A DNA stretch of 64,000 bases from Nonomuraea sp. PA05. GTDB taxonomy: Bacteria; Actinomycetota; Actinomycetes; Streptosporangiales; Streptosporangiaceae. Positions within the stretch are counted from its first letter, which is position 1. Every line of letters begins with the position of its first letter. Where the stretch lies: the NCBI RefSeq assembly GCF_008086045.1, contig NZ_VSEY01000022.1, forward strand, positions 1 through 64,000, given 5' to 3'. This document shows, piece after piece, positions 42,358-51,526 of this stretch. Below the pieces are notes generated by a model. That model searched no databases and had not been told where the DNA came from. It saw only the letters and a list, made by a program, of their open reading frames with translations. Position numbers and translations under genes: made by a program.

Positions 42358-43482
42358 TCAGAGGACGATCCACTCGACGGACCTGGTCACCGCTTCGAGC
42401 GCCTCCGGGATCGGCGTGACCCCCAGCCCGGGGCCGGTGGGCACGGCGATGTGGCCGTCGTCCAGGACGATCGGCTCGGTGATGTCGGTGCGGTAGAAGC
42501 GGTCGGAGGCCGAGACGTCGCCCGGCAGCGTGAACCCGGGCAGGCCGGCCAGGGCGACGTTGGCGGCGCGGCCGAGGCCCGTCTCCAGCATGCCGCCGCA
42601 CCAGACGGGGAGCCCGTGCGCCACGGCGAGGTCGTGGATCCGCCGGGCCTCCAGGTAGCCGCCGACGCGGCCTGGCTTGATGTTGATGATCTGGCAGGCG
42701 CCGAGCTTGATGGCCGCGGCGGCGGTCTGCGCCGAGACGATCGACTCGTCGAGACAGATCGGCGTCGCCACCTGCCGCGCCAGCGTGGCGTGACCGAGGA
42801 CGTCCTCCTCCTCCAGCGGCTGCTCGATCAGCAGCAGGCCGAACTCGTCGAGCCTGGCCAGGTGGCGGGCGTCGCGCAGCGTGTAGGCGGTGTTGGCGTC
42901 CACCTGGAGCAGCACGTCCGCGCCGAAGCGCTCGCGTACGGCGGCCACCGGGGCCAGGTCCCAGCCCGGCTGGATCTTCAGCTTGATGCGCACGTACCCG
43001 GCGTCCAGGTAGCCCTCGACGACCGTCAGGAGCTGCGGAATCGAGTCGTGGATGCCGACCGACACCCCGCTGGGGACGCGGTCGCGGACGACGCCGAGCT
43101 CGCGCCCGAACGAGCGGCCGAGCGCGCGCAGCTCCGCGTCGAGCACCGCCATCTCCAGGGCGGCCTTGGCCATGCGGTGCCCCTTGACCGGGTGCGTCAG
43201 GCCGGCGATCGCGGCGGCTCCCGAGCGCGCGATCGCGGCCTGGCCCTCGGGGGAGGAGAGCCGCGGGAGCAGGTGGTGGCGGAGCACGTCCACCTGGGAG
43301 CCGACGTACTCGCTGGAGTAGAGCGGGTCGGCCAGGGCGACGCACTCGCCCCAGCCCTCGGCCTCGTCCGTGACGGCCTTGAGGAGCAGGACGTCCCGCT
43401 CGGTCTGCGTGCCGAACGAGGTCCGGAACGGCGACACGAGCGGCATCGAGACGCGGCGAAGTTCGATTCCCCGCAGCTTCAT
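42358..43482 (-). CDS. enolase-superfamily racemase/epimerase (NSAR/OSBS or dipeptide epimerase type)
   Basis: A 374-residue MR/MLE-fold enzyme. The acid/base lysine motif KLKIQPG is near residue 165, metal ligands are Asp in QVDANTAY (near 194), Glu in EQPLEEED (near 220) and Asp in CLDESI (near 245), and the second lysine is in NIKPGRVGG (near 270). The capping domain begins with ELRRVSMPLVSPFRTSFGTQ. These features fit o-succinylbenzoate synthase/N-succinylamino-acid racemase best. The context of peptide uptake argues for racemising N-acyl amino acids or epimerising dipeptides rather than for menaquinone synthesis. It is ATGA-coupled to the GNAT gene. Confidence 0.88.
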   Translation of the reverse strand: MKLRGIELRRVSMPLVSPFRTSFGTQTERDVLLLKAVTDEAEGWGECVALADPLYSSEYVGSQVDVLRHHLLPRLSSPEGQAAIARSGAAAIAGLTHPVKGHRMAKAALEMAVLDAELRALGRSFGRELGVVRDRVPSGVSVGIHDSIPQLLTVVEGYLDAGYVRIKLKIQPGWDLAPVAAVRERFGADVLLQVDANTAYTLRDARHLARLDEFGLLLIEQPLEEEDVLGHATLARQVATPICLDESIVSAQTAAAAIKLGACQIINIKPGRVGGYLEARRIHDLAVAHGLPVWCGGMLETGLGRAANVALAGLPGFTLPGDVSASDRFYRTDITEPIVLDDGHIAVPTGPGLGVTPIPEALEAVTRSVEWIVL

Positions 43483-44345
43483 GGGGTTCTCCGGATCTGG
43501 TCGGTGTCAGGGCGGGCGGCAGGGCAGGCGGCAGGGCGGGTGACGAGGTAGCCGAGCTCGCGGTCGAAGTCGACGACGCGGCCGCCGGCGGCCATCAGCG
43601 GCTCCAGCTCGTCCCGGAGCCGGTGACGCCAGTCCCGGGCGGCGGCCATGTCGTGGGCGCGCAGTGCCTCGATGTCGGCCGGGGCCGCGACGCGGCGGCT
43701 CGACGGGCCGTCGGCCGGACGTTCGCAGGGCGTTCCCGAGCAGGCGGCGCGGACCCGCGGCGAGAGCAGCTCCCAGCGCACCAGGAGCCGGTCGGTGTCG
43801 TCGCCGCCGTTGATCGCGTCGTGCATCGCGCCGTAGAAGTTGGGCAGGTACTCCACCGGCAGCGCGCCCAGCTTGACGATGTTGAAGTAGGCGTTACGGC
43901 TGACCAGCGGGTCGAAGGTCCACTCGACCGCGACGATGCCGCGGGCGAGCGCCCAGGCGCGCTGGTGCAGCTTGAGCGCCATCCCGATGCCGCGGCCGGC
44001 CAGCCCCGGCGCCACCCCGGCGATGTGGCTGTGCAGGGTGCGGGCCGCCGGCTCCTCGTGGAAGCCGATGCAGACGCCGATCAGCCGGTCCCCGTCGTAG
44101 GCGCCGGCGACGTAGTTGCCGGCCTTCGTCAGCGCCCGCAGGAACTCCACCGTGATCAGGGGGTTCTCGGGGCGGCCCCAGATTTCCACCAGCAGGGCGA
44201 TCACGGCGTGGGCCTCGTCGAGGTCGCGCAGTTCCCGGACTGTCACGCCCGCCTGCGCGGCCCACCGTGCCGCGTCCCGCGCCGCCAGGCCGACGGTGGA
44301 GGCCTCGATGCCCAGGCTCCGCCCTTCGTGGGCCTCGATGCTCAT
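43479..44345 (-). CDS. GNAT-family acetyltransferase
   Basis: A 288-residue protein. The acetyl-CoA motif is GVAPGLAGRGIGMALKLHQR near residue 135, within an N-terminal GNAT fold (VRELRDLDEAHAVIALLVEI). The last 80 residues are not in the core fold. Large GNATs of this type adjoin racemase genes of the NSAR type in many bacteria, where the pair inverts D-amino acids through an acylated intermediate. It overlaps both neighbours by ATGA junctions. Confidence 0.82.
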   Translation of the reverse strand: MSIEAHEGRSLGIEASTVGLAARDAARWAAQAGVTVRELRDLDEAHAVIALLVEIWGRPENPLITVEFLRALTKAGNYVAGAYDGDRLIGVCIGFHEEPAARTLHSHIAGVAPGLAGRGIGMALKLHQRAWALARGIVAVEWTFDPLVSRNAYFNIVKLGALPVEYLPNFYGAMHDAINGGDDTDRLLVRWELLSPRVRAACSGTPCERPADGPSSRRVAAPADIEALRAHDMAAARDWRHRLRDELEPLMAAGGRVVDFDRELGYLVTRPAACPAARPDTDQIRRTP

Positions 44346-44791
44346 GCCTGCTCCTCCAGGAGTTCGGCGTTCAGCTCGCGCAGCAGCACCGTGCGATCGA
44401 GCAGCCGGCCGACGACGACGTGCTCGTGGGCGGCGTGGACGGCCATGACGAGCCCGGCGAGCATGTCGAAGCAGCCGGGGCCGCGCACCACGCCGCCGGC
44501 GAGCTCGTACGGGCGGGCCGCCGGGGTGCCGAGCGGCCAGACCGTGTCGTGGCGGGCCAGGAGCAGCGCCTGGCGGTCGCCGTCGCCGAAGCGCCACCGC
44601 GGGTGCGAGCTCCCGCCGGCGGTGATCCGCTTCGGCTCGGCGCCCGGCCGGCCGGCCCCGACGCGGGCCACGAGGCCGGCCGGCCTGGCGACCGTGGCGT
44701 GGCCGGAGGAGGGCGACTCGCTCCCGACGAGCTCTTCGAGGTCGGCGAGCGGCGCCTGGAGGCTGAGGGAGCCGCGCGAGGTGACCGGCAC
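44342..44791 (-). CDS. truncated M20-family metallopeptidase
   Basis: A 149-residue protein equal to the first 40% of an M20 carboxypeptidase: LLLARHDTVWPLGT holds the first zinc His and the catalytic Asp, and GPGCFDMLAG the bridging Asp (usual form FDMKAG). It then ends in a leucine-rich tail, LRELNAELLEEQA, where the EE general base and the remaining metal ligands should follow. So the active site is incomplete. The GTG start lies two bases after the serine hydrolase stop, and the stop overlaps the GNAT start. It may be a non-enzymatic relic kept for translational coupling. Confidence 0.7.
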   Translation of the reverse strand: MPVTSRGSLSLQAPLADLEELVGSESPSSGHATVARPAGLVARVGAGRPGAEPKRITAGGSSHPRWRFGDGDRQALLLARHDTVWPLGTPAARPYELAGGVVRGPGCFDMLAGLVMAVHAAHEHVVVGRLLDRTVLLRELNAELLEEQA

Positions 44792-44793
44792 GG

Positions 44794-46182
44794 TCAGCCG
44801 AGCTTCTTGGGGGTCGCGCGAGCGCCGTAGTGCACGTACTCCTCGCCGGTGGGCAGCGAGTAGAACGTCACCGGAGCCCACGACTCCATGCCCTCGGGGC
44901 GGACGGCGTACATGCCCGGCGAGACCGGGATCAGCTCGTACGTCTCCACCTGCTCGCCCTCCAGCTTGGCCAGGGGGCCCATCAGCGTCGTGCGCAGGGT
45001 CGGCTTGCCGTCCTGTTCGAACACCTCCATGCGCACCGACTCGCGCTCGTAGGTGCCCGCGTACGGCGCGAGGTCCGTCGTCACCGGCTCGGCCGGGGGC
45101 TCGAACGGCGCGGGCAGCCGCACCCCGGCGAGCTCGCCGAAGATCTCGTCGTAGAGCCCGGCGTAGAGGTCGCGGGTGCTGCCGCCGTTGGTGAGGAGGG
45201 CGACCGCGATGCCGGCCTCCGGCAGGACGCGCAGGAACGCCGCCTGGCCGATGGTGTTGCCGTCGTGGCCGTGGGCCCGGTGGCCGTTCCAGTCGCAGCG
45301 GAACCAGCCGAGGCCCCAGGAGTCGCCGAGCAGGTGCTTCTCGGGGCAGTCGGTCTGGTAGGCCGACATCGCCGCGGTGCTCTCCTCGCTGAGCACGCGC
45401 GTGCCGTCGGCGGCGAGCCCGCCGGCCAGGTGCATCCGGGCGAAGGCCAGCACGTCGGTGACGGTGGAGGTGATCAGGCCCGCCGGGCCGACCGCGCGCG
45501 GCAGCCCCCACACCGGCGCGACCACGGGCTCCTCGCCGCCCTTGACGTGGCCCATCGCGTGCGCGAAGACCATCGCCTCCTCCGGCAGGGTGGTGGTGCG
45601 GGTCAGGCCGAGCGGGACGAAGAGCTTGTCCCTGATCGCCTGGTCCCAGGTCTTGCCGGTGACGACCTCGATGATCCGGCCGAGCAGGGAGTATCCCGCG
45701 TTGCAGTAGGACCAGGTGACGCCGATCGGGTGGTTCTGCGCGGTGTCGGCCAGCAGCGCGACGTACTTCTCCAGCGCGTCGTCGCCCCGGCCGGTGTCGG
45801 TGAACAGGTCGCCGTCGATGCCGCTGGTGTGGGTCAGCAGGTGCCAGACGGTCACGGCCTCGGTGGTCTCCGGGTCGCGCAGCGCGAACCCGGGGAGGAT
45901 CTTGGCCACGGGCGTGTCGAGGGCGAAGCGGCCCTCGTCCACGAGCTGCATGATCACCGTCGCGGTCCACACCTTGGAGATCGAGCCGATCTGCCACACC
46001 GAGTCGGCGCCGGCGGGCTGGCCGGTGCCGGCGTGCAGGACGCCCGTCGCGGCGGTGACGAGCTCGTCGCCGCCGTCGGCGCCGAGCCGGAGTATGCCGA
46101 GCTGGGCGCCAGGGACGCCGTGCTTCCTCGCGAGCTCGTCGAGGCGGCTCTGCCAGTGGGCCTGGTCGATGGCGCTGGTCAT
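44794..46182 (-). CDS. serine hydrolase, class C beta-lactamase/D-aminopeptidase family
   Basis: A 462-residue protein with no signal peptide. The nucleophile is in IGSISKVWTA (SxxK, near residue 71) and the second motif is YCNAGY (YxN, near 160). GHDGNTIGQAAF stands where the third motif (HxG) is expected. A C-terminal beta-barrel-like domain of about 130 residues follows. Family members include D-stereospecific aminopeptidases and esterases. Overlaps the ABC ATPase gene by ATGA. A close paralogue begins the gene set at 52.9 kb (both have FTDTGRGDDAxEKY). Confidence 0.87.
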   Translation of the reverse strand: MTSAIDQAHWQSRLDELARKHGVPGAQLGILRLGADGGDELVTAATGVLHAGTGQPAGADSVWQIGSISKVWTATVIMQLVDEGRFALDTPVAKILPGFALRDPETTEAVTVWHLLTHTSGIDGDLFTDTGRGDDALEKYVALLADTAQNHPIGVTWSYCNAGYSLLGRIIEVVTGKTWDQAIRDKLFVPLGLTRTTTLPEEAMVFAHAMGHVKGGEEPVVAPVWGLPRAVGPAGLITSTVTDVLAFARMHLAGGLAADGTRVLSEESTAAMSAYQTDCPEKHLLGDSWGLGWFRCDWNGHRAHGHDGNTIGQAAFLRVLPEAGIAVALLTNGGSTRDLYAGLYDEIFGELAGVRLPAPFEPPAEPVTTDLAPYAGTYERESVRMEVFEQDGKPTLRTTLMGPLAKLEGEQVETYELIPVSPGMYAVRPEGMESWAPVTFYSLPTGEEYVHYGARATPKKLG

Positions 46183-46967
46183 GTCTGCTCCTTCAGGGTC
46201 GGGGTGAGAGGCGCGGTGCCTGTGTCCCTGGATGTCCGGTGCGCCGCTCCGGGGAGTGCGGCGAGGAGGTGGCGCGTGTACTCGTGCCGTGGCGTGCCGA
46301 GCACCTGCGCGGTGGGGCCGTGCTCGACGATCTCCCCGTTGTGCATCACGGCCACGCGGTCGGCGACGTAGCGGACGACGGCCAGGTTGTGGGAGATGAA
46401 CAGCATGGACAGGCCCAGGTCTCGCCGCATGTCGCGGACGAGGTTGAGCACGGCGCCCTGGACGGAGACGTCGAGCGCCGAGGTGATCTCGTCGGCCAGG
46501 ATCACCTCCGGCCGGGCGGCGAGCGCCCTGGCGAGCGCGACGCGCTGGCGCTGCCCGCCGGACAGCCGCCCTGGCAGGTCCGCGGCCCGGGCGGCGTCCA
46601 GGTGGACCAGCGCGAGCAGGCGTGCGATCTCCTCCTGGCGGGCCTGCCTGCCGAGGCGTCGCGGCATGGCCTCGGCGATGCTCTCGCCGACGGTCATGCG
46701 GGGGTCGAGCGAGGAGTACGGGTCCTGGAAGACCATCTGCACCGGGCGCACGCGGCCCTGGCCCGGCACCGGCCGGCCGTCCAGCAGGATCCGGCCGCCC
46801 GTCACGGGCGCCAGGCCGACGGCCGCCCGCGCCATGGTCGACTTGCCTGAGCCGGACTCTCCGACGAGGCCGACGATCTCGCCGTCGCCCACCTCCAGGC
46901 TGACGTCCCTGAGCACGGTGTGCGAGCCGTACCGCACGCGCACGTCGTGGAAGCCGAGGACGCTCAC
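46179..46967 (-). CDS. oligopeptide ABC transporter ATPase (DppF/OppF type)
   Basis: A 262-residue ATPase with Walker A GESGSGKST, Q-loop QMVFQDPYSSLDP, signature LSGGQRQRVALARAL and Walker B VILADEIT (E in place). The switch is SHN. It is one of the pair of ATPases that energise the peptide importer. The GTG start overlaps the stop of the fused permease-ATPase gene (GTGA), which shows coupled translation. Confidence 0.93.
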   Translation of the reverse strand: MSVLGFHDVRVRYGSHTVLRDVSLEVGDGEIVGLVGESGSGKSTMARAAVGLAPVTGGRILLDGRPVPGQGRVRPVQMVFQDPYSSLDPRMTVGESIAEAMPRRLGRQARQEEIARLLALVHLDAARAADLPGRLSGGQRQRVALARALAARPEVILADEITSALDVSVQGAVLNLVRDMRRDLGLSMLFISHNLAVVRYVADRVAVMHNGEIVEHGPTAQVLGTPRHEYTRHLLAALPGAAHRTSRDTGTAPLTPTLKEQT

Positions 46968-48868
46968 GCGCTCACCTCCTGGGTGCGGGCGGGAAGGGGC
47001 TGCCCGGCCTTGTGGCAGGCCACCCGGTTGCCCGCCGGGCCGGCCTCCAGCGCGGGCTCGACCGACCTGCAGTGGTCGTCGGCGAGCGGGCAGCGGGCCG
47101 CGAAGGCGCATCCGGCCGGCACGTGGGCGGGATCGACCGGCAGCCCGGGGATGACGGCGAGCGGCCGGGTCAGGTCGGTCTCCATGTCGGGCACGGCCGC
47201 GACGAGCGCCCGCGTGTACGGGTGCAGGGCCAGCGTCCGCAGGTCCTGCGCGGGCAGCTCCTCGACGATGCGGCCGGCGTACATGACCAGGACCCGGTCG
47301 CACACGTCGGTCACGACCGAGACGTCGTGGCTGATGAGCAGGAGGGCGGCGCCGGTGTCGCGGCGCGCCTCGGCGAGCAGGCCGAGGACCTGCTGCTGGA
47401 CCGTGACGTCGAGCGCGGTGGTCGGCTCGTCGGCGATGATGAGCCGCGGCGTCCCCATGAGGCCCATGCCGATCATCGCCCGCTGGCGCATGCCTCCGGA
47501 GAACTCGAAGGGGTGCTGCCTGGCGCGCCGCCCGGGCTCGCGGATCCTGACCGCGCGCAGGCGGTCCACCGCGCGGGCGAAGGCCGCCTTGCGGCTCAGG
47601 CCCTGGTGGAAGCGGCTCACCTCGGCCAGCTGCGACCCCACCCGGTGCGCCGGGTTGAAGGACGTCATCGGGTCCTGGAAGACCACGGCCAGCGACGTGC
47701 CGAGCCGCTTGCGCAGGGCCGCGGAGTCGCCGGCGGCCAGCAGGTCCTCCCCGGCGAAAACCAGGTGGCCCGCCTCGACGCGGATCGGCTCCTCGATGAG
47801 CCTGGCCACCGCCAGGGCCGTCATCGACTTGCCGGAACCGGACTCGCCGACGACGCCGACGGCCTCGCCCTCCCGGACGGCGAAGGTGACGCCGCGCACC
47901 GCGCGGATCGCGTTCCCCGCGCCGGAGGGGATCGTCACCCGCAGGTCGTCCACCGACAGGACGGCGCCCTCGGCGGGCGCCGTCACGGCGGGCGGACGGG
48001 TTCCGGCGACGGCGGTGGTCCCGGCCCGGCCCCGGCGGGCGGTGCCGGTGGCCTCGCCGAGGCCGAAGGCCGTCGCCAGGGCCTCGCCGGTGAGGTTGAA
48101 CGCCAGCCCCGCGACGATGACGGCGAAGCCGGGCCCGAGCGCGGCGAGGGGATTGGTGTAGATGCCGTTGAGCCCGTCCTGCATGAGCTTGCCCCAGTCG
48201 TAGGACGGGGCCTGGACGCCCAGCCCCAGGAACGACAGCCCGGCGAACGACAGCAGCACCCCGCCGGCGCTCATCGTCGCGTTGACGATCAGCGGCTCGG
48301 CGATGTTCGGCAGCACGTGGCGGCGCAGGACGCGAAGCCGGCTCACGCCCGCGATCCGGGCCGCGGCGACGTAGTCCCGCTGCGAGACGCCGGCGATGAG
48401 CGTGTGACACAGCCGCGCGAACGACGGCGCCCCCGCGAGCCCCACCGCGAGCGCCGCGCCGCTCTCGCCGACGCCGAAGACGACGGCGAAGAAGAGCACG
48501 AGCAGCAGCCCGGGGAAGGCCACCAGCACGTTGACGGCCCACGTGACCAGGCGGCCCAGCCGCGGCCCTGCCAGCATCGGCGCGGCTCCCAGGACGAGGC
48601 CCAGCACGATGCTGATCGCCGTCGCCCCCAGCGCCAGCACGATGGAGAGCCGGGTGGCCACGAGCACCCGGTAGAACAGGTCCCGGCCGAGGTTGTCGGT
48701 GCCGATCCAGTGCTCGGCCGACGGTCCGGCGAGCAGGTTGCCCGTGTCGACGACCGTCGCCCGCTCGCCCCACAGGATCGGCCCGAGCAGGGCCACCGAC
48801 AGGACGACGACCAGCAGGCCGAGCCCGGCCAGCCCTACGGGACGGCGCAGAAGGCGTGCCGCGCGCAT
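46964..48868 (-). CDS. fused peptide ABC permease (DppC) and ATPase (DppD)
   Basis: A 634-residue fusion. Residues 1-275 are a DppC-type permease (HWIGTDNLGRDLFYRVL, then RIAGVSRLRVLRRHVLPNI as EAA loop). A linker of about 35 residues leads to an ATPase, about 310-630: Walker A GESGSGKSM, VVFQDPMTSFNPAH, signature FSGGMRQRAMIGMGLMG, Walker B LIIADEPT, and the C-terminal peptide-type extension with cysteines (GCAFAARCPLADDHC). Usually the two are separate subunits, though fusions of this kind occur in actinomycetes. ATG 48868 lies a few bases after the DppB stop. Confidence 0.93.
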   Translation of the reverse strand: MRAARLLRRPVGLAGLGLLVVVLSVALLGPILWGERATVVDTGNLLAGPSAEHWIGTDNLGRDLFYRVLVATRLSIVLALGATAISIVLGLVLGAAPMLAGPRLGRLVTWAVNVLVAFPGLLLVLFFAVVFGVGESGAALAVGLAGAPSFARLCHTLIAGVSQRDYVAAARIAGVSRLRVLRRHVLPNIAEPLIVNATMSAGGVLLSFAGLSFLGLGVQAPSYDWGKLMQDGLNGIYTNPLAALGPGFAVIVAGLAFNLTGEALATAFGLGEATGTARRGRAGTTAVAGTRPPAVTAPAEGAVLSVDDLRVTIPSGAGNAIRAVRGVTFAVREGEAVGVVGESGSGKSMTALAVARLIEEPIRVEAGHLVFAGEDLLAAGDSAALRKRLGTSLAVVFQDPMTSFNPAHRVGSQLAEVSRFHQGLSRKAAFARAVDRLRAVRIREPGRRARQHPFEFSGGMRQRAMIGMGLMGTPRLIIADEPTTALDVTVQQQVLGLLAEARRDTGAALLLISHDVSVVTDVCDRVLVMYAGRIVEELPAQDLRTLALHPYTRALVAAVPDMETDLTRPLAVIPGLPVDPAHVPAGCAFAARCPLADDHCRSVEPALEAGPAGNRVACHKAGQPLPARTQEVSA

Positions 48869-48869
48869 C

Positions 48870-49880
48870 TCAGGCGGCTCCTATCGTCGAACGGGGGTCG
48901 AGCACCGCGAGCAGCACGTCGACGAGGGTGTTGATGAGCAGGACCCCGACGCCGTACACCAGGACGGTGCCCTGCACCAGGGGATAGTCCTTGGCGACGA
49001 TCGAGGAGACGATCGTGGAGCCGAGGCCGGGCCAGGCGAAGACGTTCTCCACCAGCACCGTCCCGGCCACGAGGGAGCTCAGCAGCATGCCGCCGAGCGT
49101 CAGGCTCGCCGTCACGGCGTTCGGCAGGGCGTGCACGAGCTGCACCCGCACGGGGGTGAGCCGCTTGGCCCGCGCCGTGCGGATGTAGTCGGCCTCCATC
49201 ACGGCCAGCATCTCGACGCGCACGATGCGCGAGAGCACCGCGGCGGGGCCGATCGCCAGCGCGAGCGTCGGCAGCACGTACGAGTTCCAGTCGTCGAGGC
49301 CCGCCACCGGGAAGAGCCTGGTCTGCACCGCCAGCAAGTAGACGAGCCCGACGGCGAGCAGGAAGTCGGGGATCGCGCCCAGCACCACGCTCGTCCCCGT
49401 GAACGCCAGCTCCGTGCGCCGGCCCCGCCCGCGCCGCGTGATCACCGCCATCACCACGCCCACCGGCACCGCGACGAGCAGCGACAGGACGAACGCGGCC
49501 ACGGCGAGCTGCACCGTCGCCGGCAGCCGCTGGCCGATCATCTCGCTAACGGGCAGCCTGCTGGTGATCGAGACGCCCAGGTCGCCCTGGAGCAGGCGGC
49601 CGAGGAAGCCGGCGTACTGCTGCCAGAGCGGGTCGAGCAGGCCGAGCTCCTGCTTCGTGGCCTGCACCAGGTCCGCGGGGGCGGTCGGCCCGAGCGCGGC
49701 CCGCACCGGATCGCCAGGAACCAGGTGGATCATCAGGAACGAGGCGGTCACCAGGACCCAGAGGGCCAGCAGCAGCCGTCTCGCCCGCCGCAGCGTGAAG
49801 CGGAACCACGGGTGCGACCACAGCCCGGCCGCCCTGCTCGCGAGGCCGGGCCGGACCGCCGCCTGCGTTGTGCTCTTCAT
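48870..49880 (-). CDS. peptide ABC transporter permease (DppB/OppB type)
   Basis: A 336-residue membrane protein with the DppB signature: a first helix followed by IHLVPGDPVRAALG, and the EAA loop RTARAKRLTPVRVQLVHALPNAV read in parts near residue 250. About six helices. It pairs with the permease part of the next gene. Its start lies four bases after the binding-protein stop. Confidence 0.93.
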   Translation of the reverse strand: MKSTTQAAVRPGLASRAAGLWSHPWFRFTLRRARRLLLALWVLVTASFLMIHLVPGDPVRAALGPTAPADLVQATKQELGLLDPLWQQYAGFLGRLLQGDLGVSITSRLPVSEMIGQRLPATVQLAVAAFVLSLLVAVPVGVVMAVITRRGRGRRTELAFTGTSVVLGAIPDFLLAVGLVYLLAVQTRLFPVAGLDDWNSYVLPTLALAIGPAAVLSRIVRVEMLAVMEADYIRTARAKRLTPVRVQLVHALPNAVTASLTLGGMLLSSLVAGTVLVENVFAWPGLGSTIVSSIVAKDYPLVQGTVLVYGVGVLLINTLVDVLLAVLDPRSTIGAA

Positions 49881-49884
49881 ATCG

Positions 49885-51489
49885 TCAGCCGAGCATCCGG
49901 ATGCTGGTCGGGACGATGCTGCCGATGATGGAGAGCTTCGCGCCCTTGACGAACGTCGGGACCACGTTGTTGGCGAACGGCACCACGTCGGCCGCCTTGT
50001 AGAGCGCCTGCTCGGCGGCGAACCAGTCCTTGCACCCCTCGGAGCCGTTCGCGCTCATCCCCTTGGTGGCGTGGGCGAGGTAGTCGGCGTTGTCGATGGA
50101 GGCGAAGTTCGTGCCCTTCGGGGCGGTGGTGCCGGAGACGAACGGCATGACCTGGTCGGGGGTGCTGACGTTGAGCGGCATCCAGACGATGTCCCAGGCG
50201 CCGGTGCCGAAGACCGCGCCGGACGCCTCGGTCTGGGTCTGCTGCTTGGCCGTGACCTCGGCCCCGGCCGCCTTCCACGCCGCCACCGCCAGCTCGGCCG
50301 CGGCCCCGCCGCCGGTGCCGAGCGAGTTCGGGTAGATGAAGGTGAGCGAGAGCTTCTTGCCGTCCTTGGCGCGGATGCCGTCCGGGCCCTTCGTCCAGCC
50401 GGCGGCGTCGAGGGCGGCTCCGGCGGCGGCGACGTCGAAGGACGGCACGTGGCCGGTCACGGCGTCGCCGACGCAGCCGAGCGGCTCCAGGGCGGCGAGC
50501 TGGGTCGGCGGCTTGCCCTTGCCGGAGGTCAGCGCGACCTGGAGCTGCTTGAGGTCGAGCGCCTGGGTCAGCGCCATGCGCACGGCCGGGTCGGCGGTGG
50601 CGTGACCGTCGCCCTGGTTGTACCACTGCTCGCCGATCAGCGCCTGCATGCCCACGGACTCCAGGCCCGCCCCGGTCAGGCGGTCGGCGTCCGGGCCGGT
50701 GATCTGGACGGCGCTGATGGTGCCGGCCAGCAGCTCGTTGGCGGACGTGGTCTCATTGGCGACGATCTTGACGACCACCTTGGCCGGCATGCCCGCTTCG
50801 GCCGTGGTGGCGCCGCCGGGGCCCCACGTGTAGCCCTTGCGCAGCTCGTAGGTGTACCGGGTCGACGGGACCGCCTCGGTGAGGACGTACGGGCCGGTGC
50901 CGTTCGTCCCGGCCTTGAGGGTGGAGCGGTCCTTCATGCCGGCGTCGCACACCATCGGCAGGTTCGCGAGCGAGGTCAGCACGAAGGGGGCCGGCGCGGC
51001 GAGCTTGAGGGTGACCGTCGAGCCCGAGGCGGAGGCGGTCGTCCCGGCCGGGATGAAGACGCCCAGGAACGGGCTCTTGTTGTCCGGGTTCACCACGTAC
51101 GTAACGTTGTCGACCACGGTCTTCGCCGTGAACGCCGTGCCGTCGGCGCAGGTGATCCCGTCCTTGAGCTGGAGGGTGACCGTGCTGCCTTCGACGGTCC
51201 ACGACGTGGCGAGCTGCGGCTGGATCGAGCCGTCCGCCGCGACGGACACCAGGTTGTCGTAGGCGTACTGCGTCAGGCCGAACAGGGCGCTGGTCGCCGA
51301 TCCCTGCGGGTCGAGGGCGCCCGGGTCCGAGGCGAGGTTGAGCGTGAAGGTCTTGCCGCCGGCGTAGGCGGCGGAGGAGGCGCCAGGAGCGGCGGCTCCG
51401 GGCGTGTCGCTGCCGCAGGCAGCCAGACCGAGGGAGCCGGTCAGCGTCAAGGCGAGCGCCGCGAGGGCCCTCGTGCGGGTGGGGGTCAT
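49885..51489 (-). CDS. peptide-binding lipoprotein of ABC transporter (SBP family 5)
   Basis: A 534-residue lipoprotein. The lipobox is LAAC at residue 25, and the mature part is a family-5 binding protein (FTLNLASDPGALDPQGSATS, then YDNLVSVAADGSIQPQLATS). It captures peptides or related molecules outside the membrane. It overlaps no gene but lies between the two halves of the transport set, 4 bases before DppB. Confidence 0.93.
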   Translation of the reverse strand: MTPTRTRALAALALTLTGSLGLAACGSDTPGAAAPGASSAAYAGGKTFTLNLASDPGALDPQGSATSALFGLTQYAYDNLVSVAADGSIQPQLATSWTVEGSTVTLQLKDGITCADGTAFTAKTVVDNVTYVVNPDNKSPFLGVFIPAGTTASASGSTVTLKLAAPAPFVLTSLANLPMVCDAGMKDRSTLKAGTNGTGPYVLTEAVPSTRYTYELRKGYTWGPGGATTAEAGMPAKVVVKIVANETTSANELLAGTISAVQITGPDADRLTGAGLESVGMQALIGEQWYNQGDGHATADPAVRMALTQALDLKQLQVALTSGKGKPPTQLAALEPLGCVGDAVTGHVPSFDVAAAGAALDAAGWTKGPDGIRAKDGKKLSLTFIYPNSLGTGGGAAAELAVAAWKAAGAEVTAKQQTQTEASGAVFGTGAWDIVWMPLNVSTPDQVMPFVSGTTAPKGTNFASIDNADYLAHATKGMSANGSEGCKDWFAAEQALYKAADVVPFANNVVPTFVKGAKLSIIGSIVPTSIRMLG

Positions 51490-51526
51490 GCGGGGTCCTT
51501 ATTCCGGAGGGTGCGGGCGGGAGATC

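Noticed and set aside
42311-43345. Upstream in-frame extension of the PucR gene to 889 codons
   Set aside because: The extra part overlaps the racemase gene in another frame and looks random; GTG 42310 starts the real domain.
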